From: Lentzea sp033794685
GTDB lineage: Bacteria; Actinomycetota; Actinomycetes; Mycobacteriales; Pseudonocardiaceae
NCBI GenBank assembly: GCA_033794685.1
Contig: JARAYZ010000004.1
Length of the DNA: 64,000 nt
Reading direction: 5' to 3' (one strand)
Positions 16,988-22,955 of the stretch are shown here, piece by piece (position 1 is the stretch's first letter; every line of letters starts with the position of its first letter). The notes under the pieces are model-generated. The model saw only the letters and a program-made list of their open reading frames with translations. It made no database searches and was not told the DNA's origin. Both the position numbers and the translations under genes were made by a program.

Positions 16988-17410
16988 ATGGAACCTGTTG
17001 TCGGCGCCACCCCCAAAGTCGTGCGTTCCGAAGAGGAATGGCGCGCCCTGCTCGACCCCGCCGAGTTCGCGGTGCTGCGGCAGGCAGGCACCGAGCGTCC
17101 CTACACCGGCGAGTACACCGAGACCAAGACCGAGGGCCTCTACGAGTGCCGTGCCTGCGGAGCCGAACTCTTCCGCAGCGACACCAAGTTCGACTCGCAC
17201 TGCGGCTGGCCGTCGTTCTTCTCACCGCTGGCCGGCGACTCGGTGATCCTGCGTGAGGACCGCGCCCTCGGCATGAAGCGCGTGGAGGTCCTCTGTGCCG
17301 CGTGCCACAGCCACCTCGGGCATGTTTTCGAGGGCGAGGGGTACCCCACTCCGACGGATCAGCGTTACTGCATCAACTCCGTCTCCTTGAAACTCGTTCC
17401 GTCCGAATAG
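16988..17410 (+). CDS. msrB: Peptide-methionine (R)-S-oxide reductase
   Basis: 140 residues, the normal length for a stand-alone MsrB. The four zinc cysteines are Cys54/Cys57 (CRAC) and Cys103/Cys106 (CAAC). The catalytic cysteine is Cys128 in QRYCINS, and HCGWPSF (71-77) and GHVF (111-114) are active-site segments. It reduces methionine-R-sulfoxide in oxidised proteins with thioredoxin. The ATG follows AAGAGA. Probably single-gene, since a hairpin follows the stop. Confidence 0.95.
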   Translation: MEPVVGATPKVVRSEEEWRALLDPAEFAVLRQAGTERPYTGEYTETKTEGLYECRACGAELFRSDTKFDSHCGWPSFFSPLAGDSVILREDRALGMKRVEVLCAACHSHLGHVFEGEGYPTPTDQRYCINSVSLKLVPSE

Positions 17411-17419
17411 GAGACTGAG

Positions 17420-17439
17420 CCTGGGTCCGGCCACCCAGG
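17420..17439 (+). terminator. Hairpin after msrB
   Basis: CCTGGGT-CCGGCC-ACCCAGG forms a 7-bp stem and a 6-base loop ten bases after the msrB stop. GC-rich and without a T run, as is common in actinomycetes. Confidence 0.5.
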
Positions 17440-17462
17440 GCCGGACAGACCTGGGAGGCGCA

Positions 17463-17537
17463 ATGAACTTCTCCACCGCCCTGCGGGGCACCGACGGCGA
17501 AGGCTCCGGCGGAGTCGACGGCGGCTCGTCGAGCTAG
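17463..17537 (+). CDS. Possible 24-residue Gly/Ser-rich peptide
   Basis: An ATG at 17463 follows GGGAGG with proper spacing and opens a 25-codon frame: MNFSTALRGTDGEG, then a Gly/Ser tail ending GGSSS. Short peptides with a Gly/Ser tail, just upstream of proteins with Gly/Ser/Cys tails, may be related to the same system, but this one has no cysteine. A hairpin (17576-17596) separates it from the first TIGR04222-like gene. It may be a real small gene or an RNA leader. Confidence 0.35.
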   Translation: MNFSTALRGTDGEGSGGVDGGSSS

Positions 17538-17575
17538 CCATAAGCCGTGAGAACGACCGGAAGTCCGGCAACCCT

Positions 17576-17596
17576 AAGGCTTCGTCAACAAGCCTT
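17576..17596 (+). terminator. Hairpin before the Cys-tail gene cluster
   Basis: AAGGCTT-CGTCAAC-AAGCCTT is a perfect 7-bp stem with a 7-base loop. It lies between the small peptide frame and the first TIGR04222-like gene and may be a terminator or a leader hairpin of the cluster transcript. Confidence 0.4.
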
Positions 17597-17665
17597 GTGA
17601 GGCTGTGGCGCGGACCACACCATTGACTCACCGAAGCATTTCGGGGCAGTCAGGGGGTGGGTCGC

Positions 17666-18550
17666 ATGGAGCCTTGGGGGTTGTCCGGGCCGGAGTTCCT
17701 TCAGCTGTACTGGGTCGCGCTGGCGCTGGCGGTGCTGGTCGCGATCGTCGTCCGGGTACGCGTGCGGGCGGGTCACGGCACCCAGCCCGTGCGCTCCCTG
17801 GACATGGACGAGCTCGCCTATCTGGCGGGCGGTCCGAGGCGGGTCGTCGAAACGTCGATCGCACGCCTGCTCACCGCGGGTGAGCTCAGGACTTCACGGC
17901 GTGGCACCGTTCAGGCCACGTCCACCACGCAGTCGCTCAACAAGGTGGACCGGGCGGTCATCACGGACTGCCAGCGCTACACCAACCGCACGGTCAATCT
18001 GATGATCCCCGCCGTCGCGGGCGACAGCGTCGTCACGAGCATCGGGCAACGCCTCGAGGACATGGGGCTCCTCGTCAACCGGGCCGTGGTCAAAAGCGCG
18101 CTGCGCAAGGGATCCATCGCACTGTGGGTGCTGCTCGCGATCGGGGTGGCACGCTGGGTGAACGGCATCGCGCTGGACTTCCCCGTCGGCTGGCTCACGG
18201 TGCAGCTCGTTCTCACGGGGCTGTTGATCCTGCTCCTCACGCGAGGCGGCAAGCACGTCCGCAGCGGCAAGGGCAACAGCGTCCTCAGCACCGCTCGTAC
18301 GACGAGCACCAGGGCGTCGGGCAGCGTGGACGAGGTCGTGTACGCGGGTGCGGCCGGCGCGGTTCTCTTCGGCGGACTCCTGGTCTACCCGGACCTGGCG
18401 GTGCGCAGCTCACTGCTCGCGTCCGGTTCCAGTGGCGCCTCCAGCAGTGGTAGCTACGGCTCGTGTTCGTCCAGTTCTTCTTCGTGTTCAAGCGGAAGCA
18501 GCTGTGGCGGCGGCGGCGGGGGTGGCTGCGGCGGCGGCGGAGGCGGCTGA
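17666..18550 (+). CDS. TIGR04222-like membrane protein with Cys/Ser/Gly tail (1)
   Basis: 294 residues from the ATG at 17666 (GGGGGTGGG upstream). Order: N-terminal membrane helix (about 12-33), a TIGR04222-like helical region with ELAYLAGGPRRVVE and LLTAGELRTS, a hydrophobic pair near 150-200 and another helix near 230-250. The low-complexity tail has SCSSSSSSCSSGSSC followed by two poly-Gly runs around a fourth Cys. This is the only copy with an N-terminal membrane anchor before the conserved domain. From memory, TIGR04222 proteins of actinobacteria end in such tails and often sit beside DUF692 genes, as here. The tail is the likely site of modification by the DUF692 enzyme at 21598-22416 (inference). 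Confidence 0.8.
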   Translation: MEPWGLSGPEFLQLYWVALALAVLVAIVVRVRVRAGHGTQPVRSLDMDELAYLAGGPRRVVETSIARLLTAGELRTSRRGTVQATSTTQSLNKVDRAVITDCQRYTNRTVNLMIPAVAGDSVVTSIGQRLEDMGLLVNRAVVKSALRKGSIALWVLLAIGVARWVNGIALDFPVGWLTVQLVLTGLLILLLTRGGKHVRSGKGNSVLSTARTTSTRASGSVDEVVYAGAAGAVLFGGLLVYPDLAVRSSLLASGSSGASSSGSYGSCSSSSSSCSSGSSCGGGGGGGCGGGGGG

Positions 18551-18641
18551 CCCAGTTCGTTCGGTCCTATTCAGGTAACAACAGGAACCCAGGGGTAGAT
18601 CTCACGTCGAAGATGCACTGACACCAGTGAGGGGAGTGCTG

Positions 18642-19445
18642 ATGTCCAAGTCTTCGGCACCGCACCGGACCACGTGGTCCGCGGAGGAGATCGGGTTCCT
18701 GGCAGGGGGACCGGGCAGGGCGGCCGAGGCCGTTCTCGCCCGGCTGCTGGACGGCGGTCTCGTGCGCGTCTCCCGACAGGGACTCGTGACCGCCGTCCAC
18801 CAGAACGGTCACGGCGCCAGGACACCGCTGGAGGCGTACGTCCTCGCCGGACTGCACGGGGCCGCCCGCCCGATCCAGCAGGTGGTGCAGGTCGCCAGGG
18901 CGAGCAACGAGATGGGCGCGCTGCACGAGAGCCTGGTCGCCAGAGGGCTGGTGCAGCGCCAGTTCCTGAAGCCCCGGGGCGGCAAGACCGCGCTGCGGGT
19001 GGTGCTGTTCCTGCTGGCGTTCGTCTCGGTGTTCGTGGCTTTCGCGCTCGACGCCAGGGTGTTCGTGGTGACGGGGATGCTGCTGGTCCTCGCGATCCTG
19101 CTGCGCAATCCCGGCAGGCTCACGGCGAGCGGGAAGTCCGTGTGGATGTACGCGTTGAGGAACCCGCGCGCCAGTGCGGACTCCGTGGCGTTGTTCGGTC
19201 TGCGGCGGGGCAAGCAGCGTTCGACTTCGTCCACTCCGTACATCGCCGCCGCCAGCAGTTGCGGTGCGTACGACTGGAGCCACCACAGCTGCGGCGGCAC
19301 GTCGAGCTGTGGTGGCTCCAGTTGCAGCAGCTCGAGCAGCTGCGGCAGTTCCAGTTCCAGTTGCAGCAGTTCCAGCAGTAGCTGCTCCAGCAGCAGTTCG
19401 AGCTGCTCCAGCAGTAGCAGCAGCTGCAGCAGTTCCAGCAGCTAG
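18642..19445 (+). CDS. TIGR04222-like membrane protein with Cys-Ser6 heptad tail (2)
   Basis: 267 residues; the ATG follows GAGGGGA. The conserved N-terminal domain (about 10-60: EEIGFLAGGPGRAAEAV, LARLLDGGLVRVSRQG) looks like a winged-helix fold. A hydrophobic pair lies at about 116-150 (VVLFLLAFVSVFVAFAL and VFVVTGMLLVLAILL). From about residue 205 the tail holds nine cysteines and ends in regular heptads of one Cys and six Ser. The serines use mixed codons (AGC, AGT, TCC, TCG), so the peptide repeat is maintained rather than being a simple DNA slippage product. Predicted substrate of the DUF692 enzyme. It starts 92 bases after the first copy, enough room for an internal promoter. Confidence 0.82.
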   Translation: MSKSSAPHRTTWSAEEIGFLAGGPGRAAEAVLARLLDGGLVRVSRQGLVTAVHQNGHGARTPLEAYVLAGLHGAARPIQQVVQVARASNEMGALHESLVARGLVQRQFLKPRGGKTALRVVLFLLAFVSVFVAFALDARVFVVTGMLLVLAILLRNPGRLTASGKSVWMYALRNPRASADSVALFGLRRGKQRSTSSTPYIAAASSCGAYDWSHHSCGGTSSCGGSSCSSSSSCGSSSSSCSSSSSSCSSSSSSCSSSSSSCSSSSS

Positions 19446-19458
19446 AGGGGGAAAGCCG

Positions 19459-20208
19459 ATGGCAACACCGACAGCGGCGCAGGGGACGTGGCTGTCCGCG
19501 GAGGAGGCCGGTTATCTGACGGCCGGTCCCGAACGGGCCGCGGAGACCGTGCTGGCCCGGCTGGTCGACACCGGCCTGGCGCGGGTGTCGCGCGCCGGAA
19601 AGGTCTCCGCCGTGCACCAGGACGGCCGGGGCGCCACCACGTCGATCGAGGAGCGGATGCTGCGCCACACGCGGGCCGCGGTCTCGTTCGACTCGATCGT
19701 GCGATCGACCGCGGACAGCGCCGAGATGGCGGACCTGTACCGGCAGCTGCTCACCCGCGGGCTCATGCAGGTACCCCGCCGCAACGACGGTTGGTGGTTC
19801 TCCCTCGCGGTCGCGGGCGTGTCGGTCGTGCTCGGCTTCGTCGCTCCCGTGTTCTTCCTGGGCGCGCTGATCGGCCTGGGGTTCTTCGTCCGGCAGTACG
19901 GCAGGGGCCCGGTCACCAAGGCGGGCCGGGACGCGCTGAGGCACGTGACGGCCGGCGACCGGGTGCACGCGGTGGCGCTGCACGGGTTCTCCGGCAGGGT
20001 CCGCGGTCAGAACGTCACCGAGCTCTTCGACCTCCCCCGCAACGTCGTGTGGACGGTCCCACCCAAGGCCAGGGCACGGAGGCGGTCCACTTCGGACCGT
20101 CACGGCAGCGGTTCGGCGGCGAGCTGCGGCAGCGGTTCCAGCAGCAGCTGTTCGAGCAGTTCCAGTTGCGGCGGGGGCGGCTGTGGCGGCGGAGGAGGCG
20201 GCGACTGA
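19459..20208 (+). CDS. TIGR04222-like membrane protein with Cys/Ser/Gly tail (3)
   Basis: 249 residues; the ATG follows GAGGGGGA. The N-terminal domain (about 12-60: EEAGYLTAGPERAAETV, LARLVDTGLARVSRAG) matches the other copies. A membrane hairpin lies at about 112-150 (FSLAVAGVSVVLGFVAPVFF and LGALIGLGFFV). A conserved cytosolic segment follows (VTKAGRDALRHV, HGFSGRVRGQNVTELFDLP). The tail has four cysteines: SAASCGSGSSSSCSSSSSCG then a Gly-rich end with one more Cys. Its TGA overlaps the next ATG (TGATG), so the two are translationally coupled. Gene 13 bases downstream of copy 2. Confidence 0.82.
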   Translation: MATPTAAQGTWLSAEEAGYLTAGPERAAETVLARLVDTGLARVSRAGKVSAVHQDGRGATTSIEERMLRHTRAAVSFDSIVRSTADSAEMADLYRQLLTRGLMQVPRRNDGWWFSLAVAGVSVVLGFVAPVFFLGALIGLGFFVRQYGRGPVTKAGRDALRHVTAGDRVHAVALHGFSGRVRGQNVTELFDLPRNVVWTVPPKARARRRSTSDRHGSGSAASCGSGSSSSCSSSSSCGGGGCGGGGGGD

Positions 20209-20819
20209 TGGTGACGACGACGCGGTTCTCCCCGGAGGAGATCGGTTACCTGGCGGGAGGGCCGACCCGGTCCGCCGAGACCGCGCTGGCGAGGTTGCTC
20301 CAGGCGGGCCTAATCCGGGTGTCGCGGTCGGGCGACGTGTCCGCGGTGCACCGCGACCGGCACGGCGCCGCCACCCCGGTCGAGGCGCGCGTCCTGGCGC
20401 ACCTGGGCACCCCCGTCCGGTTCGACCTGGTCGTGAAGGCGGCGGCGGCGGACAGCGCCGAGATGCGGGCGGTGCACGACCGCCTGCGCGACCAGGGGCT
20501 GACCAGGACTCCCGGGCGCTGGTTCCGGACGAGCCCGGTCACCAGAGCGGGAAAGGCCGTGGTGAGGCGCACGCCCCCGATCGGCACCGTTCTCGCGGTG
20601 GCGTTGCACGGCTTTCACGGCACTATCGGCGGCCTGCTGGTCGGAAACCTCTTCGCGCTGCCTCACACCGCGGTCCAGTCGCTGCCTCGCAAGGGGAAGG
20701 CGGCCGCGGCCGGAACGTCCGGCGGCGCGGGGTGTGGAAGCGGCCACGTCGCCAGCGCGTGTGGTAGCAGTAGTTGTTCGTCGGGCGGCGGCGGTTGTGG
20801 CGGCGGAGGAGGAAGCTGA
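20208..20819 (+). CDS. TIGR04222-like protein with Cys/Gly tail, no membrane segment (4)
   Basis: 203 residues. It has the same N-terminal domain (EEIGYLAGGPTRSAETA, LARLLQAGLIRVSRSG) and the same C-terminal cytosolic segment (VTRAGKAVV, HGFHGTIGGLLVGNLFALP), but the hydrophobic pair seen in copies 2, 3 and 5 is missing: RWFRTSPVTRAGK joins the two conserved parts directly. The tail has four cysteines (AGCGSG, SACGSSSCSSGGGGCGG). It may be the soluble member of the set. ATG overlaps the stop of copy 3 and its own stop overlaps the ATG of copy 5. Confidence 0.8.
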   Translation: MVTTTRFSPEEIGYLAGGPTRSAETALARLLQAGLIRVSRSGDVSAVHRDRHGAATPVEARVLAHLGTPVRFDLVVKAAAADSAEMRAVHDRLRDQGLTRTPGRWFRTSPVTRAGKAVVRRTPPIGTVLAVALHGFHGTIGGLLVGNLFALPHTAVQSLPRKGKAAAAGTSGGAGCGSGHVASACGSSSCSSGGGGCGGGGGS

Positions 20820-21598
20820 TGGCGACACCGACGGAAGCACGGGACACGCGGGTGTCGCCGGAGCAGATCGGCCACCTGGTGGGCGGACCGCAGCGAGCTG
20901 CGGAAACCGCACTGGCCAGGCTGCTCGACGCCGGTCTGGTGCGGGTGTCCCGCGAGGGAATGGTCTCCGCCGTGCACGAGACCGATCTCGGCGTCACGAC
21001 CGCGGTCGAGACGAGCATCCTCGTGAACCTGCGCAAGCCCGCCCGGTTCGACCTGGTCGTGCGGAAGGCCGCGACCAGCGCGGAGATGCGGGCGTTGCAC
21101 CAGAAGTTGCGGGCCGAGAGGTTGATGCGCACTCCTCGCCCCAAGCTCGGAGCGTGGTGGGTCTTCCTGGCGATCGGGATCGTCCTGGCCCTGGCCGCCT
21201 TCCTGGAACCGTGGACGCTCCTCGGCGCGGTCGGGTTCCTGGGGTTCGCCTACTGGTCGTACGGCGCGAAACCACTTACCAGAGCGGGGAAAGCGGCGCT
21301 GGAAGGCCTGAGCGCGGACGACAGGGTTCTGACGGTCGCGAAGGAGGGTTTCCGCGGCAGGATCGGCAACCGGGCCGTCGGTGATCTCTTCGGACTGCCG
21401 CAGAGCGTGGTCAAGACGTTGCCGCGCAAGAAGAAGCCGAGGCGGGGCAAGGGTCGCGGCGCGGCGTCCGCCGGGGCGGGCTGCGGTGCCGCCGGCGGTT
21501 GCGGCAGCAGCAGTTGTGGTAGCAGCAGTTGTTCGTCGAGCGGCAGCAGTTGCGGCGGCGGCAGCGGTTGCGGTGGTGGCGGAGGAGGAGGCGACTGA
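20819..21598 (+). CDS. TIGR04222-like membrane protein with Cys/Ser/Gly tail (5)
   Basis: 259 residues. N-terminal domain (EQIGHLVGGPQRAAETA, LARLLDAGLVRVSREG), membrane hairpin at about 115-150 (AWWVFLAIGIVLALAAFL and LLGAVGFLGFAYW), conserved segment KPLTRAGKAALEGLS to VGDLFGLPQ, a basic linker (PRKKKPRRGKGRG) and a tail with six cysteines (GCGAAGGCGSSSCGSSSCS, then two more before a Gly run). The ATG overlaps the previous stop, and its TGA overlaps the ATG of the DUF692 gene, tying substrate-like protein and enzyme in one translational unit. Confidence 0.82.
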   Translation: MATPTEARDTRVSPEQIGHLVGGPQRAAETALARLLDAGLVRVSREGMVSAVHETDLGVTTAVETSILVNLRKPARFDLVVRKAATSAEMRALHQKLRAERLMRTPRPKLGAWWVFLAIGIVLALAAFLEPWTLLGAVGFLGFAYWSYGAKPLTRAGKAALEGLSADDRVLTVAKEGFRGRIGNRAVGDLFGLPQSVVKTLPRKKKPRRGKGRGAASAGAGCGAAGGCGSSSCGSSSCSSSGSSCGGGSGCGGGGGGGD

Positions 21599-22416
21599 TG
21601 GCGGGCATCAAGGACCTGGGTGTCGGCATCGGCTGGCGCTCGGAGATCGACCTGACGGTGGAACGACTGCCCGGCGTGGACTTCGTCGAGGTCGTCGCCG
21701 AGAACCTCCACGTCGGACACCTGCCGGAGTCGGTGACGCTGCTGCTCGAACGCGGCGTCCCGGTGCTCCCCCACGCCGTGTCGCTGTCACTGGGCGGGGC
21801 GGACCCGGTCGACCTGCACCGGGTCGAGCACCTGGGCGCGGTCGCCGAGGCGGTCGGCGCGCCGATGGTCAGCGACCACGTGTGCTTCGTCCGCGCGGGC
21901 GGGCTCGACTCCGGCCACCTGATGCCGGTGCCGCGCACCAGGGACGCGCTCGACGTGCTGGTCGCGAACGTGAAGCTGGCCCAGCGGAACCTGCCCGTGC
22001 CGCTCGCGCTGGAGAACGTCGCCGCGCTGCTGGAGTGGCCGGACGGCGAGCTGTCCGAGGGCCAGTTCCTCGCCGAACTCGTCGAGCGCACCGACTGCTG
22101 GCTGCTGGTGGACGTCGCGAACCTCTACGCGAACGCCCGCAACATCGGCACGGACCCGGAGCGGTTCCTGGACGAGATCCCGCTGGAGCGCCTCGCCTAC
22201 GTGCACGTGGCCGGCGGCGAGCAGAACGGCGACATCTACCACGACACGCACGCGCACGCGGTGCTGCCGGAAGTCCTGGAGGTGCTCGACGAACTGTGCT
22301 CGCGCGTCGCGCCGCCCGGAGTTCTGCTGGAACGCGACGACAACTACCCGTCCGACACCGAAATCGCGACCGAACTGGCCGCGATCCGTGCCGTCGTGGA
22401 CAAGCACCGTGGATGA
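21598..22416 (+). CDS. DUF692 family multinuclear non-heme iron oxidative enzyme (MNIO)
   Basis: 272 residues. It fits the DUF692/MbnB/TglH/ChrH/HvfB family, TIM-barrel enzymes with two or three irons that oxidatively modify cysteines of peptides. Candidate metal ligands are His59 (LPHAV), His94 (SDHVCF), Glu139 (LENVA), Asp172 and Asn175 (DVANLYANARN), His203 (HVAGGE), Asp216/His218/His220 (DTHAH) and Glu245/Asp248 (LERDDNYP). GVGIGWRSEI and VDFVEVVAENL are typical N-terminal segments. It lies at the end of five genes whose products have Cys-rich tails, with overlapping start and stop codons, so those tails are its likely substrates. The chemistry (thioamide/oxazolone, Cys-to-thiazole or other) cannot be read from the sequence. 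Confidence 0.88.
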   Translation: MAGIKDLGVGIGWRSEIDLTVERLPGVDFVEVVAENLHVGHLPESVTLLLERGVPVLPHAVSLSLGGADPVDLHRVEHLGAVAEAVGAPMVSDHVCFVRAGGLDSGHLMPVPRTRDALDVLVANVKLAQRNLPVPLALENVAALLEWPDGELSEGQFLAELVERTDCWLLVDVANLYANARNIGTDPERFLDEIPLERLAYVHVAGGEQNGDIYHDTHAHAVLPEVLEVLDELCSRVAPPGVLLERDDNYPSDTEIATELAAIRAVVDKHRG

Positions 22417-22780
22417 TTTCGTGAACGAGAAAGAACTTTTGGTTGCACGCGAAAGGCTTGCCGCCAGACAGACCGAGCTGCTAAATGCACTGCTCGCGAA
22501 CGGCCCGGCACCGGCGGGATTCGACGAACAACGACTGAACGTCGAACGGCGCGCCTTGCTGTCGAAACGGCGCGGGATCGTGCGCATGCTGGGCCCCGCG
22601 GTCGCCGACGAGCTCGGCGACCGCTTCCGGCCGCTCTTCGACGCCTACGCCGTCGAACACCCACGTCAGGCGGGCTCACGCGCGCGCGAGGATGCCGCAT
22701 CGTTCGCGGAATGGTGTCGCGCCTCCGGTGAACTGTCAGCGAATCGCAAGGCGCGCTGGAAGTTCTGGCAGTCGAACTGA
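22409..22780 (+). CDS. Small putative partner of the DUF692 enzyme
   Basis: 123 residues from the GTG at 22409, which overlaps the DUF692 stop; GTG at 22388 or 22421 are alternatives. Basic and helical: LLVARERLAARQTELLNALL, a GFDEQRLNVERRALLSKRR segment, then EWCRASGELSANRK. MNIO enzymes normally need a small partner that presents the substrate (MbnC, TglI, HvfC). Position, size and coupling suit that role. From memory it resembles the C-terminal domain of Streptomyces SCO6045, which lies in a similar locus; I could not check this. A hairpin follows. Confidence 0.65.
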   Translation: MDDFVNEKELLVARERLAARQTELLNALLANGPAPAGFDEQRLNVERRALLSKRRGIVRMLGPAVADELGDRFRPLFDAYAVEHPRQAGSRAREDAASFAEWCRASGELSANRKARWKFWQSN

Positions 22781-22784
22781 CGGG

Positions 22785-22816
22785 CGAACGAAAAGGGGGC
22801 CAGAATCCCCCGTTCG
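22785..22816 (+). terminator. Hairpin after the Cys-tail / MNIO operon
   Basis: GGGGG and CCCCC (22795-22799 with 22807-22811) pair around a 7-base loop, extended by CGAAC and GTTCG outside a short bulge. It lies four bases after the last stop of the operon and is a plausible terminator. Confidence 0.5.
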
Positions 22817-22851
22817 GCCCTGTGTTACCTAGTCGTGATATCGATACGTTC

Positions 22852-22872
22852 AAAGGGTCGGGGGACCTTTTT
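22852..22872 (+). terminator. Second hairpin with T run
   Basis: AAAGGGTC and GACCTTT pair with one bulged G around GGGG and run into TTTTT, a near-canonical intrinsic terminator. With the preceding hairpin it isolates the MNIO operon from the subtilase gene, so the subtilase probably has its own promoter. Confidence 0.5.
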
Positions 22873-22893
22873 CGCATTGCCTTCGCTTTGTCG

Positions 22894-22907
22894 CGGAAGG
22901 CCTTCCG
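22894..22907. promoter_or_regulatory. Palindrome upstream of subtilase 1
   Basis: CGGAAGGCCTTCCG is a perfect 14-bp palindrome 49 bases before the subtilase start, after the terminators. It could be an operator or an RNA hairpin in the leader. Confidence 0.35.
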
Positions 22908-22955
22908 GCCTGCGCGAACCACAGCGCGCAGAATTCGAACCACGAGGGGATTCGA

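Noticed and set aside
19300..19445. Periodic DNA in the tail of gene 2 as a CRISPR-like or pure microsatellite array
   Set aside because: Units are only 21 bases with no spacers, the reading frame is kept and serine codons vary, so it is a coding repeat.
17666..22780. A classic lanthipeptide or thiopeptide cluster suggested by the Ser/Cys-rich tails
   Set aside because: No LanB, LanC, LanM, YcaO or radical-SAM gene is present; only the DUF692 enzyme is available as a modifier.
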